Shown piece after piece: positions 24,663 through 34,075 of a stretch of DNA of 64,000 nt. The stretch's first letter is position 1, and every line of letters starts with the position of its first letter. Under the pieces are notes generated by a model. It worked only from the letters and a program-made list of their open reading frames with translations. It did not search any database and was not told where the DNA came from. Source of the DNA: Paraeggerthella hominis (lineage in GTDB: Bacteria; Actinomycetota; Coriobacteriia; Coriobacteriales; Eggerthellaceae); the NCBI RefSeq assembly GCF_021044775.1, contig NZ_JAJNOQ010000002.1:310001-374000 (forward strand), written 5' to 3'. The position numbers and the translations under genes were made by a program.

Positions 24663-25541
24663 AGCAGCTTCGATGTGCGCGGCGTACGCTACCGCTACCT
24701 GATCTGGACGGGGGCTTGCCGGTCGCTTCCCCCGGTTATCTTGCTGCATGGGTTTTCCCAAAGCGCCGACTCGTGGGATCAAGTTGCCCCCTTGCTTGCT
24801 TGCCACCGCACGGTATATGCGCTTGACCTGGTTGGACATGGAGGGTCGGCCGCTCCTGCGGATTCGTTTTCCTATGCGCTGCAAGCTCAGGGGGAGGCTC
24901 TGCTTTCGTTTGCCGCGCACGCGGCGGCGGAAAACGGCGGGCGCCGCCCTGCGGTGATCGGGTATTCGATGGGCGGTCGTATTGCACTGTCTTCCCTGGT
25001 TGGACAGCCGGAAGCGTTCTCTCGTACGGTGAGCTCGCTTGTTCTGGAAAGCGCTGGGCTCGGATTCGCCACCGATGCCGATCGTGCTTGTGCGGCAGAT
25101 CGCGATGCGGCTAATGCCTCCCGCTTGCGTGAGCAGGGCCTGAAGGCGTTCATGGATGCATGGGAGCGTCTTCCGCTGTTCGCTTCCCAACGACGTTTGC
25201 CCCCGAACGTGCGGTCTCACGTGCGCGCCGGACGGCTCGCTAATGACGCGGAGGCGCTTGCGCGTACGTTCGAGCATGCCGGCCAGCATTCGATGCCAAC
25301 GCGCAAAAAGGTGCTTTCCGCGCTGGCTACTGTTTGCGACCAGGGAGTTTCGGTTCAGTATCTGACCGGGTCGCTCGATCGGAAGTACTGTGCGCTGTCC
25401 GAAGAGCTGCGCTGCGTTCCCGACGTTGCCGTCGAGGTAGTTCAAGGTTCGGGACACAACGTGCATCTGGAGGCGCCCGCGGATTTCGTTCGATGCGTCG
25501 AGGCGTTCCTGGCGCCCGCGTCCCTCAGGCCGCGCGCATAG
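24603..25541 (+). CDS. menH: Alpha/beta hydrolase, SHCHC synthase MenH-like
   Basis: A 312-residue (or 300, from the second start) alpha/beta hydrolase. VILLHGFSQSADSWD is the oxyanion-hole segment, GYSMGGRIALSS holds the nucleophile Ser, YLTGSLDRKY the acid and GSGHNVHLEAP the His. MenH removes pyruvate from SEPHCHC. The position directly behind menD supports the assignment over other hydrolases. Two starts, 24603 and 24639, each have a GGAG site because the region is duplicated, so the N-terminus carries MSEVLQHE twice when the first is used. Confidence 0.88.
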   Translation: MSEVLQHEFGDAMSEVLQHESSFDVRGVRYRYLIWTGACRSLPPVILLHGFSQSADSWDQVAPLLACHRTVYALDLVGHGGSAAPADSFSYALQAQGEALLSFAAHAAAENGGRRPAVIGYSMGGRIALSSLVGQPEAFSRTVSSLVLESAGLGFATDADRACAADRDAANASRLREQGLKAFMDAWERLPLFASQRRLPPNVRSHVRAGRLANDAEALARTFEHAGQHSMPTRKKVLSALATVCDQGVSVQYLTGSLDRKYCALSEELRCVPDVAVEVVQGSGHNVHLEAPADFVRCVEAFLAPASLRPRA

Positions 25542-26383
25542 CGTTGTTGGTTTTTGCTTTGCGGCGTAGGTGCGAAGCGTCCTCTCGTGCGGGAGGCGCG
25601 GTGCTTACGGGTGCGCCCATGGGTGCGGGGTGCGCGCCTCCCGGTGCCCCTGCTCCTGCGCGCCCTTGCGCTAGCGGTCGGCGACGTCCTGAGCCAGCTC
25701 GATCGGCCGCGCCTCTGCCCCCTTGCCGACCGTCCGCCTCCTCCGCGCTGGGGAGCGCGCACGAAAAACCCCTGTCGCTGGCAGGTTTTGACGGTTTGAG
25801 GTCGTCGAGTTGAGCAGCGTGTTTGCCAAAGTTCGACCTGCTTTTCGTTTTGCCTGCTCACAGCCTCGATCTACCAAGCTGCCTTTTCCGGAGCACCTGC
25901 CTTGCCAGATCAATCGACCTCAAACCGTCAAAACCTGCCAGCGAGGGCGGTTTTTCGTGCGCAAGCCTCTTTCCGGGTGCGGGGTTGCGGCTGGGTGCTG
26001 CCGCTGACGGGGTGCGACGGTTCTGGCAGGGCACCCTGCCGCCAACAAGGCGCGGCAGCGGCGTGCGGCGACGGCAGGACGCGCCGTGCGGCAGCGCGCT
26101 CCGGCGCTGCCAGCAGGCCCCGGCGGTTCTGACAGCGCGTGGTAGCGGAGGGCTTGCGAGAGCGGTCGAACGGGCGCTGCTCGGCGCGCGGCTCGCCCCG
26201 GTGGCCCGGCTTGTGCGCGACGGCGGGCGTTTTCCGCCGATTCCCCAGGTTGCGTCGTTTCTTTCCGGAGATATTCTGCGGAGACGTGCGCCTTTTCCCA
26301 TTACGCGTTACTATAAGCCAATCCAACCGAAAACCTCCCATACGGCGTGCTCGGCTGATCGAGCGCGTAATGAAAGGACGGCC
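25542..26383. other. 842-bp gene-free gap between menH and menB
   Basis: No gene can be supported. The first 420 bp hold a long inverted-repeat element (25757-25962). The rest is very GC-rich, with local hairpins such as GGCAGGG/CCCTGCC near 26034-26050. The last 80 bp are richer in A/T and contain an ACTATAAG stretch that could be the -10 of menB, and AAAGGA before its start. Frames that run through the gap in phase with menB have no start site or recognisable content. Confidence 0.6.
25757..25962. repeat. 206-bp element with 48-bp imperfect inverted repeats (MITE-like)
   Basis: The arms 25757-25804 and 25915-25962 are complementary at 45 of 48 positions: an outer perfect block of 14 bp (GCGCACGAAAAACC), five mostly unmatched bases, then a perfect inner block of 29 bp starting CGCTGGCAGGTTTTGACGG. 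They enclose 110 bp without a gene. I see no target-site duplication. It may be a small non-autonomous mobile element or a very large RNA hairpin in the menH 3' region. Confidence 0.75.
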
Positions 26384-27223
26384 ATGAGCGATACTGCGTG
26401 GCAGGCGGGCAAATCGTATCGAGAAATCGTGTACGAGACGTGCGACGGCATTGCCAAAATCACCATCAACCGGCCCGAACGTCGCAACGCCTTCACTCCG
26501 CTCACCGTTACGGAGCTTTACGACGCGTTTAGCGTGGCACGCGACGACGCTTCGGTCGGCGTCATCATCCTGACGGGCGCGAATCACGGCGGCCGTCCCG
26601 AAGACGAGGCGTTCTGCTCCGGCGGCGACCAGAAGATTCGCGGCAACGGCGGCTATGTGGGCGAGGACAACATCCCGCGCCTCAACGTGCTTGACCTGCA
26701 GCGCCTCATCCGCGTTGTCCCCAAGCCCGTTATCGCCATGGTCAACGGCTACGCCATCGGCGGCGGTCACGTGCTGCACATTTTGTGCGACCTGTCCATT
26801 GCGGCCGAAACGGCCAAGTTCGGCCAGACGGGTCCGAAGGTCGGCAGCTTCGACGCTGGTTACGGCGCGGGCTATCTGGCCAACATCGTAGGCCAGAAGA
26901 AGGCGCGCGAAATCTGGTACCTGTGCCGGCAGTACACGGCGGCCGAGGCTTTGGACATGGGCCTGGTCAATAAGGTGGTTCCCTTCGACCAGCTCGAGCA
27001 GGAGTGCGTGAGCTGGGCGCGCGAAATGCTGCAGTTCAGCCCCACGGCTCTGCGATTCATGAAGGCGTCGTTCAACGCGGCCACCGACGGTTTGGCGGGG
27101 ATTCAGCAGCTTGCCGGCGATGCGACGCTTCTGTATTACACTACGGACGAGGCGAAGGAAGGTCGCGACGCGTTCAAGGAGCATCGCGCGCCCGACTTCA
27201 CTCAGTTCCCGAAGTTTCCCTAA
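26384..27223 (+). CDS. menB: 1,4-dihydroxy-2-naphthoyl-CoA synthase MenB
   Basis: A 279-residue crotonase-fold enzyme, the usual MenB length. Diagnostic parts are INRPERRNAFTPLTV, FCSGGDQKIRG, NGYAIGGGHVLHILCDLSIA, GPKVGSFDAGYG and the C-terminal RAPDFTQFPKFP. It closes the second aromatic ring by converting o-succinylbenzoyl-CoA to DHNA-CoA. AAAGGA precedes the start at 26384. The fused menE-menC gene follows 107 bp downstream. Confidence 0.97.
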   Translation: MSDTAWQAGKSYREIVYETCDGIAKITINRPERRNAFTPLTVTELYDAFSVARDDASVGVIILTGANHGGRPEDEAFCSGGDQKIRGNGGYVGEDNIPRLNVLDLQRLIRVVPKPVIAMVNGYAIGGGHVLHILCDLSIAAETAKFGQTGPKVGSFDAGYGAGYLANIVGQKKAREIWYLCRQYTAAEALDMGLVNKVVPFDQLEQECVSWAREMLQFSPTALRFMKASFNAATDGLAGIQQLAGDATLLYYTTDEAKEGRDAFKEHRAPDFTQFPKFP

Positions 27224-27330
27224 GATGGTGAATCCTGGCGTGCGGCGGCGTTCGCGCGCCAGGCGCGATGATAGTGCCTGGTCGTTGCGGCCAGCGACGA
27301 AGTGCTTGAGAGGCGGGGCGGAGTGCGGCG

Positions 27331-30153
27331 ATGATCGGCGCATTTGAAAGCATGGTGCGGCAGTGCCCGCAACGTACGTGCTTCACGTACGTTGACGAAG
27401 CGGGTGCGGAGCTGTCGTTTTCGTATCGCGAAACGCGGATGCTGTCTGCGGCCATCGCGCGCAACTTGCAGTCCCATGGAGCGAATCCGGGAGACTGCCT
27501 TGTTGTCGATCTGCCGAACTGCCCTGCGTACGTGTTCCTTATGCTGGCCGCTGCGTACGGCGGCTTCACGCTGATAGCGCTCAACAACCGTTTGACGAGC
27601 GCCGAGAAGATGAGTCGCGTCATGGAGGTGGAGCGCACGTCCGATGCGCGCATCGCCGCACGTATCGACGAGGGCAACGTGAAGCGTGTACTCGATCGGG
27701 CGTCGGCGCTTCTTGCCGGCGAAGAATCGACCGCGTCGCCTGCGTCGCGCGCTGCCGCTCGGCCGAGTCGACCGACGTTCTCCACGCTTGTTGCGGCCGC
27801 TTCGGCCGAGGCTCGCTCGACGAAGGCCCTGGGAAGGGCGGGTACGGGCAGGGCTTCCGCCCGTCGACGCGACGCCGTTGCTCGCCAAGATGCTCTTGAG
27901 GGCATCATCCACTTTGCCGAGCATGCCGCGCACGTGTTCGATTCCAGCATGCGAGCCGTGATCATGTTCACCTCGGGAACGACCGGCCGCGCAAAAGCAG
28001 TACCTCTCACCTGGGATAACGTGTGCCGTTCCTCGGAGATATCCAACACCGCCCTCAACCGTCGGGCCGAAGGGCTGTGGCAGGCCGCGCTGCCGCTGTA
28101 CCACATAGGCGGGTTCCAGGTGGTGGTTCGCAGCTTTTTGAACAACAACAGCTTCGTGCTGTACCGCCGTTTCGATCCCGACCGCCTGTTGGGCGACGCT
28201 GCAAGCAAGGGCGCTACGCACGTGTCGGTGGTGGACAAGATGCTGCAGGATCTGCTTGCTTCGGGCCGTGCGGAAACGCTGAAGCGCTACGCCTGCATTC
28301 TTTTGGGCGGCGGAGCAACGAACCCGCAAACGCTCGAGCGCTCCTGTGCGCTGGGTCTTCGCGTGTACGCAAGCTACGGCATGACCGAGACTTCAAGCCA
28401 GATTGCCCACGCCCAGGTCACGTCTTCGTTCCAAGGCGGGCTGCGCCTGCTTCCCGGTTACAAGGCCCGCATTGTCGATCCGGGCGAGGATGGCTTCGGC
28501 CGTTTGGCGGTGAAGGGTCCCGGTGTGTTCGCGGGGTACCTGAACGCCCGCGCAGCTCATACGGTGGACGGGTACTTCCTCACGGGCGATACCGCCGCCA
28601 TGTACCAGGGCTCCATCTACGTGAAGGAGCGTACCGAGGACATGTTCGTTTCGGGCGGGGAGAACATCTATCCCGCCGAGATCAAGGAGCGGCTTCTGCG
28701 CGTTCCGGGGGTCGCCGATGCGCATGTGTTCGGGGTTCCCGACGAGCGATGGGGGCGCCGACCCGTGGCGTTCGTGGAGCGCGAGCGGGCGCAGGAGGCA
28801 TCAAGGTCGTCTGCGCTGGACAACTGCCGATTCGCGCATGCCGTGCGCGCTCATCTGGCGCCGCGGCTCTCGAAGCTGTACCTGCCGAAGCACGTGTGCG
28901 TGCTTGACGAGTTTCCGCGCAGCGGCATTGGCAAGGTGGATCGCGCTGCCCTCGAAAGGCTGTACGACCAGCGCATCGAGGTGGTGCGCGTAACCCTGCA
29001 CCGCATTCGCCTGCCTTTCGAGAGCCCCTTTAAAACTCCGAAGGGCGTGATGGCCCAGCGCGAGTCCATCATCGTGGAAGTGACCGACCATGCTGGCCGT
29101 ACCGGGTTGGGCGAGTGCGTCGCGTTCCCGACGGACTGGTATCTACCGGAAACGCTCGATCAGGATGCGCGGATTCTGCGGGACGTGCTGGCGCCCCTTG
29201 TGCTGCGCGCGATGATGCTCCATCCAAGCGAGGCATCCGCCCTGTTTGCCACGCAGCCTGAATCGGCTTCGTTTCCCTTGGCGTGCGGCGCCATGGAGCC
29301 TGCCCTGTGGGATTTGTACGGCAAGATAGTCGGCAAGCCGTTGTGGCAGCTCATAGGCGGGTCGAACAAGAAGTCGCCGCGCATCGGGGGACCGCTGTCC
29401 GCCTCCGTTTCCGCCGGGGCGGTTTTGGGGTTGGCCTCCGAAGCCGACACGGTGGCCTCGGCGCGCCGTTGCGTGGAGGCGGGCTACCGGCGCGTGAAGC
29501 TGAAGGTGGCTCCCGGTACGCTTGGATGCGTGCGCGCGGTGCGCGAGGCGTTCCCCGACCTCGCCATTACGCTTGATGCGAACCAGAGTTTTTCCGATCG
29601 CGACGCGGACGAGCTGCGCGCGCTCGACGCTTGCAACGTGGCTTGGATCGAGGAGCCGCTTGATCCCCGTCGTGTTTCGGGGTCGGATTCCTCAGATATC
29701 TTCACCCGGCTGGCGCGGCTGCAAAGAACCATGCGAACCCCGTTGTGCCTTGACGAGTCGATTGCCCGTCCGGCGGATCTTGCCCGCGCGCTTTCGCACC
29801 CCGAACTGAAATGCTATGCCGTGAAGATCGGCAAGTTCGGAGGCGTGCAGCCTGCGCTCGATTTTGTGAACGCAGCGGCTGAGCGCGGCATAGACGTATG
29901 GATGGGGGGCATGTACGACACGGGCATCTCCAAGCGTCTGCATGCTGCGTTCCAGACGCTGCCCAACGTTACGGCGCCGGGAGACATAGGGTCGACCGCT
30001 CGATATTTCTCGCATGACGTGACCGATCCTCCGTACACGGCTGAACGCGGCCTGGTCACGTTGAACCGGGAAGGCAACCCATACGGCATAGGATGCGATC
30101 TCAACCGCTCGGTTCTGGCGAACGTGCTTGTTGGTCGGACAGCGGTCGAATAG
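27331..30153 (+). CDS. menE-menC: Fused o-succinylbenzoate-CoA ligase (MenE) and o-succinylbenzoate synthase (MenC)
   Basis: One uninterrupted 940-residue frame. Residues 1-548 are an adenylate-forming ligase: TSGTTGRAK (214-222), YGMTETSS (349-356), LTGD (417-420), SGGENIYP (441-448) and SGIGK with the catalytic Lys535. Residues 549-940 are an enolase-superfamily MenC: KLK (723-725), Asp749 in LDAN, IEEP (773-776), Asp808 in LDES and Lys832 in VKIGK. MenC makes o-succinylbenzoate and MenE activates it for MenB, so the fusion joins consecutive steps, with the later one first. An Ala/Arg/Ser-rich insert (about 124-198) interrupts the ligase N-terminal domain. The start at 27331 has a weak GGCGGAG site. 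Confidence 0.93.
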   Translation: MIGAFESMVRQCPQRTCFTYVDEAGAELSFSYRETRMLSAAIARNLQSHGANPGDCLVVDLPNCPAYVFLMLAAAYGGFTLIALNNRLTSAEKMSRVMEVERTSDARIAARIDEGNVKRVLDRASALLAGEESTASPASRAAARPSRPTFSTLVAAASAEARSTKALGRAGTGRASARRRDAVARQDALEGIIHFAEHAAHVFDSSMRAVIMFTSGTTGRAKAVPLTWDNVCRSSEISNTALNRRAEGLWQAALPLYHIGGFQVVVRSFLNNNSFVLYRRFDPDRLLGDAASKGATHVSVVDKMLQDLLASGRAETLKRYACILLGGGATNPQTLERSCALGLRVYASYGMTETSSQIAHAQVTSSFQGGLRLLPGYKARIVDPGEDGFGRLAVKGPGVFAGYLNARAAHTVDGYFLTGDTAAMYQGSIYVKERTEDMFVSGGENIYPAEIKERLLRVPGVADAHVFGVPDERWGRRPVAFVERERAQEASRSSALDNCRFAHAVRAHLAPRLSKLYLPKHVCVLDEFPRSGIGKVDRAALERLYDQRIEVVRVTLHRIRLPFESPFKTPKGVMAQRESIIVEVTDHAGRTGLGECVAFPTDWYLPETLDQDARILRDVLAPLVLRAMMLHPSEASALFATQPESASFPLACGAMEPALWDLYGKIVGKPLWQLIGGSNKKSPRIGGPLSASVSAGAVLGLASEADTVASARRCVEAGYRRVKLKVAPGTLGCVRAVREAFPDLAITLDANQSFSDRDADELRALDACNVAWIEEPLDPRRVSGSDSSDIFTRLARLQRTMRTPLCLDESIARPADLARALSHPELKCYAVKIGKFGGVQPALDFVNAAAERGIDVWMGGMYDTGISKRLHAAFQTLPNVTAPGDIGSTARYFSHDVTDPPYTAERGLVTLNREGNPYGIGCDLNRSVLANVLVGRTAVE

Positions 30154-30243
30154 CTTTATCCAAAATGTTGCATAACCGTCTGTTCGGAAAGCGATGCAGT
30201 GGGGTATGATGCACGGTATCGTACAAAGAAGAACGGGGATTTC

Positions 30244-31773
30244 ATGAGCGCACCCGCAGCGAATCACGCGGCCGCATCAACTTCTGCGGCGGGATCTGGC
30301 AGCATTACAGGAGCGGACGGGTCCTCTGGATCGTCGCAAATTCATGGCAGCTTAGGAATATTTCGCCTGGTCACTACTGTTATTACGCTGATTGTCGGCG
30401 GCGGTGTATTCACGCTGGCGGGCGATCAGGCCGCTGGCGGCGCAAGCGGCGCGGCTATCCTTACGGCATGGAGCATTTCCGGTATCGGCGTGCTGTGCCT
30501 GGTGATGACGTTTTATGCACTCTCTCGCATAAAGCCTCAGCTAAAGGGTGGAATTTACAGCTACGCAAGCGCCGGTTTCGGCGACTTTCTGGGGTTCAAC
30601 AGCGCGTGGGGCTACTGGATCAGCGCGCTTTTGTGCACGGTCAGCTTCTCTGCGCTGCTGTTCGGCGCCCTCTCGTACTTCTTCCCCATTTTCGGCGGTG
30701 GAACCAATCTGCCTTCCGTGATCGGGGCCAGCGTTCTCATCTGGTTCTACGTGTTCTTGGTGTCGCGCGGCATCAAAGAGGCTACGGGCGTGAACGCCGT
30801 CATCACCATCAGCAAGTTCGTGCCTATTTTCGTCGCCATCACGGCCATCATCTTCTTGCAGAAGTTCGATCCGGCGGTGTTCATGGCCAACCTCACCACG
30901 GGTTCCGATCCGGGGCTTCCCTTCTTCGACCAGGTGAGCAGCACTATGATGATCACCATCTGGGTGTTCGTGGGCATCGAGGGCGCCGTGGCCATTTCCG
31001 GGCGCGCCAAGAAAGAGCGCGACGTAGGCAAGGCCACTATTATCGCGTTCGTGTGCGTGTTGGCAATCTACCTGATGGTCAGCATGCTCAGCATGGGCGT
31101 GATGCCGCTTTCCCAGCTTGCCCAGCTGGAGAACCCGGCTTTGGCGGGCGTCATGGAGTACGCCGTTGGCCCGTGGGGCGCCATGCTCATCAACGGCGGC
31201 GTTGTGCTGTCGCTGGTGGGGGCCATGCTGGGATACACGGTGCTGTCGAGCGAGTCCCCGTATGAGGCCGCCGAGCAGGGCGTGTTCATCAAGGCGTTCG
31301 CGAAGACCAACAAAAAGGGCGCGCCTATCGTGACGCTGGTGGTCACGAACATTATCATCGAGGTGTTCCTGGTTCTCATGCTGTTCTCGGACAGCACCTA
31401 CCAATTCTTCTACACGCTTTCGGCGGGAATGATCCTGCTTCCGTACTTGTTGTCGGCGGCGTACTTCGCCAAGATTACGTTCACCGAGCCCGGGGCGTTC
31501 AAGGGCCGCATCGGCGGCAACATCGTTTTGTGGCGCATTTTCGGAATCATCGGCGTGCTGTACAGCTTCTTTTTGGCGTGGGCAAGCGGGGCGGTGGGCC
31601 TTACCATCATGTCGCTTTTGTACGCGCCGGGCATCCTGATGTACATCAAGGGCAAAAAAGAGCGCAACGAGCCTTATCTGGTAAGCCTGCGCGACAAAGT
31701 GGTGGTGGCCGTCATCCTTTTGGCTGCGGCGGTTTCCATCGTTCTGATCGCAACCGGGCAGGTTGTTATCTAA
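30244..31773 (+). CDS. APC-family basic amino acid/polyamine antiporter (ArcD/LysI-like)
   Basis: A 509-residue protein with a Ser/Ala/Gly-rich 30-residue N-terminal tail and twelve to thirteen hydrophobic segments. TLIVGGGVFTLAGDQAAGG is the first-helix substrate motif of the APA family, and GYTVLSSESPYEAAEQGVF is typical of arginine/ornithine and lysine/cadaverine exchangers. Such antiporters bring in arginine and export ornithine for the arginine deiminase pathway, which is common in this bacterial family; no arc genes are in the window. GAACGGGGA lies before the start at 30244. Confidence 0.82.
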   Translation: MSAPAANHAAASTSAAGSGSITGADGSSGSSQIHGSLGIFRLVTTVITLIVGGGVFTLAGDQAAGGASGAAILTAWSISGIGVLCLVMTFYALSRIKPQLKGGIYSYASAGFGDFLGFNSAWGYWISALLCTVSFSALLFGALSYFFPIFGGGTNLPSVIGASVLIWFYVFLVSRGIKEATGVNAVITISKFVPIFVAITAIIFLQKFDPAVFMANLTTGSDPGLPFFDQVSSTMMITIWVFVGIEGAVAISGRAKKERDVGKATIIAFVCVLAIYLMVSMLSMGVMPLSQLAQLENPALAGVMEYAVGPWGAMLINGGVVLSLVGAMLGYTVLSSESPYEAAEQGVFIKAFAKTNKKGAPIVTLVVTNIIIEVFLVLMLFSDSTYQFFYTLSAGMILLPYLLSAAYFAKITFTEPGAFKGRIGGNIVLWRIFGIIGVLYSFFLAWASGAVGLTIMSLLYAPGILMYIKGKKERNEPYLVSLRDKVVVAVILLAAAVSIVLIATGQVVI

Positions 31774-31790
31774 TTTTCCGCGTTCGAGTG

Positions 31791-31857
31791 CGCGCGTTCC
31801 TTTACACTGGTTCGCAGTAGAAATGCGGCTGGTGGCCGCATGGTAAGGGAACGCGCG
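31791..31857 (+). promoter_or_regulatory. Structured leader upstream of xpt
   Basis: CGCGCGTTCCTTTAC (31791-31805) and GTAAGGGAACGCGCG (31843-31857) pair at 14 of 15 positions, and inside them TGCGGC/GCCGCA (31824-31829/31835-31840) forms a second stem. The stem could terminate the antiporter transcript or act as a leader for xpt. It does not show the conserved loops of a purine riboswitch. Confidence 0.5.
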
Positions 31858-31902
31858 GCTTTGTGCTGCGCGACGGACAATCGTGCAAGTACGGAGGAGA
31901 AC

Positions 31903-32481
31903 GTGGAACTGCTGGAGGAACGCATCAGGCGTGATGGGGTGGTGAAGTCGGAGGGCGTCCTGAAGGTGGACAGCTTCCTGAACCATCAACTGGACATTGA
32001 TCTCTTCGATGAGATGGGCGCCGAGTTCAAGCGGCTGTTCGCTGATGCTCCCGTAACGAAGATTCTTACCATCGAGGCTTCCGGCATTGGAATAGCCTGC
32101 GTGGTTGCTCGGCATTTCGGGGTGCCGGTGGTGTTTGCGAAGAAAGCTCAGTCGATCAACCTGGATGGCGAGATGTACACCACGTGCATCCAGTCGTTCA
32201 CGCACGGTCGCGTGTACGACGTCATCGTGTCCAAAAAGTTCTTGGGGCCGAACGACCACGTTTTGATCATCGACGACTTCCTGGCTAACGGGTGCGCGCT
32301 GAACGGGCTGATCGAGCTTGTGGACGAAGCGGGCGCAACGGTCGAGGGCATTGGCATCGCGGTCGAGAAGGGCTTCCAGCCGGGCGGCGCCGATCTGCGC
32401 GAACGCGGGTATCGCCTGGAGTCGCTTGCCATCGTCGAGAGCATGGATCCGGAAACGGGCGAGATCGGGTTTCGCCGATGA
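31903..32481 (+). CDS. xpt: Xanthine phosphoribosyltransferase
   Basis: A 192-residue type I phosphoribosyltransferase of Xpt size (about 190). FLNHQLDIDLFDEMG, TIEASGIGIACVVA, VVFAKKAQS and the PRPP loop VLIIDDFLANG are the Xpt motifs. It converts xanthine and PRPP to XMP. The start is GTG 31903, eight bases after ACGGAGGAG. The TGA overlaps the ATG of the xanthine permease, the common xpt-permease pair of purine salvage. Confidence 0.95.
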   Translation: MELLEERIRRDGVVKSEGVLKVDSFLNHQLDIDLFDEMGAEFKRLFADAPVTKILTIEASGIGIACVVARHFGVPVVFAKKAQSINLDGEMYTTCIQSFTHGRVYDVIVSKKFLGPNDHVLIIDDFLANGCALNGLIELVDEAGATVEGIGIAVEKGFQPGGADLRERGYRLESLAIVESMDPETGEIGFRR

Positions 32482-33911
32482 AGACGTTCGCAACCGAGAA
32501 CCTGTTCAAGCTTGACGGCGACATCCCCCTGCTTCGAGCCGTTCCTTTTGGCGTTCAGCACATCCTTGCGATGTTCGTCGCCAACCTCGCGCCCATCGTC
32601 ATCGTGGCCAGCGCCGCCGGCTTGAGCGACGGGCAGACCGGCACGCTCATCCAAAGCGCCATGCTGATTGCGGGCATCGGCACGCTCATTCAGCTGTTCC
32701 CGTTGTGGCGTGTGGGGTCGGGATTGCCTATTGTCATGGGCATCAGCTTCACCTTCGTGACGGTGCTGTGCGGCATCGTGGCTACGTACGGCTACAACGT
32801 GGCTATTGGCGCCATCATCATCGGTGGCATCATCGAGGGCGTTTTGGGCCTGTTCGCGCGGTATTGGCGTCGCATCATATCGCCCATCGTTGCGGCGGTG
32901 GTGGTGACGTCCATCGGGTTCTCGCTTTTGGGCGTGGGCGCTGCTTCGTTCGGCGGCGGCAACGGCGCGCCGGACTTCGGTTCTCCGCAAAACTTGCTGC
33001 TGGGAACCATCTCGCTTGTTTCGTGTCTGGTGTTTCAGGTTCTGGCCAAAGGCAAGACCAAGCAGTTGTCGGTTTTGTTCGGCCTGATCATTGGCTATGT
33101 GGTTGCGTTGGTGCTGGGCGCGGTCGACTTCAGCGGCTTCGAGGGGCTTAGCTTGTTCGCATTCCCCCAGTTCATGCCGTTTGCTCCGGAGTTTAATCTG
33201 GGCGCCATCGTTTCGGTGACGCTGATCTTCCTGGTGTCGGCTACCGAGACCATCGGCGACACGTCGGCCCTTACCATGGTGGGCCTGAACCGCGAGGTCA
33301 AAGAGAAGGAGCTTTCGGGCTCGATCGCTTGCGACGGTTTCGTCAGCTCGTTGTCGGCGTGCTTCGGGTGCCTGCCCATCACGTCGTTCTCGCAGAACGT
33401 CGGCCTGGTGGCCATGACGAAGGTTGTGAACCGCAAGGCTATCGCCACGGGTGCGGCCATCATGATTTTGGCGGCGTTCCTGCCGGTCATCAGCACGGTG
33501 TTCTCGTCTTTGCCCGAGGCGGTGCTGGGCGGTTGCACCATCATGATGTTCGGCAACATTATCGTGAGCGGTTTTCAGATGATCGCGCGGGCGGGCTTCA
33601 CGCAGCGCAATATCTTGATCGCCGCGCTTTCGCTGGCGGTTGGCATTGGCTTTACGCAGGTGGCGGACTTGTTCGCGGTGTTCCCGGAGCTGATCCAAAG
33701 CGTGTTCGCGCAGAACTGCGTGGCCATGGTATTCCTGGTTGCCGTAGTGGCGAACCTGGTGTTGCCCAAAAACATCAAAGTGGAGGGAGATCCGGGGGCG
33801 GCTGATTCTATCCAGGGCGACTCGCCTGTTGAGGGTGCCGCTGGGGAGGGAGTTGCTTCAGCCGGGGCGCCCTCGCAGTCTGCTGACGCGGGAGATTTAG
33901 CGCGCGCCTAG
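32478..33911 (+). CDS. NCS2-family xanthine (uracil-xanthine) permease
   Basis: A 477-residue NCS2 transporter with about twelve membrane segments. PFGVQHILAMFVANLAPI, SATETIGDTSALT and GCLPITSFSQNVGL with the following VVNRKA are family signatures; the last belongs to the xanthine/urate branch. It overlaps xpt by 4 bp, which supports xanthine as the substrate. The last 45 residues are a hydrophilic Ala/Gly/Glu-rich tail. A perfect hairpin follows 17 bp after the stop. Confidence 0.92.
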   Translation: MKTFATENLFKLDGDIPLLRAVPFGVQHILAMFVANLAPIVIVASAAGLSDGQTGTLIQSAMLIAGIGTLIQLFPLWRVGSGLPIVMGISFTFVTVLCGIVATYGYNVAIGAIIIGGIIEGVLGLFARYWRRIISPIVAAVVVTSIGFSLLGVGAASFGGGNGAPDFGSPQNLLLGTISLVSCLVFQVLAKGKTKQLSVLFGLIIGYVVALVLGAVDFSGFEGLSLFAFPQFMPFAPEFNLGAIVSVTLIFLVSATETIGDTSALTMVGLNREVKEKELSGSIACDGFVSSLSACFGCLPITSFSQNVGLVAMTKVVNRKAIATGAAIMILAAFLPVISTVFSSLPEAVLGGCTIMMFGNIIVSGFQMIARAGFTQRNILIAALSLAVGIGFTQVADLFAVFPELIQSVFAQNCVAMVFLVAVVANLVLPKNIKVEGDPGAADSIQGDSPVEGAAGEGVASAGAPSQSADAGDLARA

Positions 33912-33927
33912 TATACGACGAAGCGAA

Positions 33928-33963
33928 GCGAGCGCCGTCGGACCTTGCGGGGTCCGACGGCGC
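33928..33963 (+). terminator. 15-bp perfect hairpin after the xanthine permease gene
   Basis: GAGCGCCGTCGGACC (33928-33942) and its exact complement (33949-33963) around a 6-nt TTGCGG loop, 17 bp after the permease stop. No T-run follows; termination is inferred from position and stability. Confidence 0.7.
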
Positions 33964-34075
33964 TCGTGCGTGATGGGCGCCGCGCCGCGCCGGGCGCGGG
34001 TGTCGGGTACGCGCATCGGGCGCGGCGGGGCTGCGCGCCGGGCACGGCGGAGGCTGTCGGCGCCGCTGCAGGGAT

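Noticed and set aside
25823..26383. N-terminal extension of MenB through the upstream gap
   Set aside because: The 187 extra codons lack homology, cross the inverted repeat, and a good ribosome site precedes the ATG at 26384.
31774..31902. Purine riboswitch before xpt
   Set aside because: The leader is structured, but the conserved loop and junction sequences of the purine aptamer are absent.
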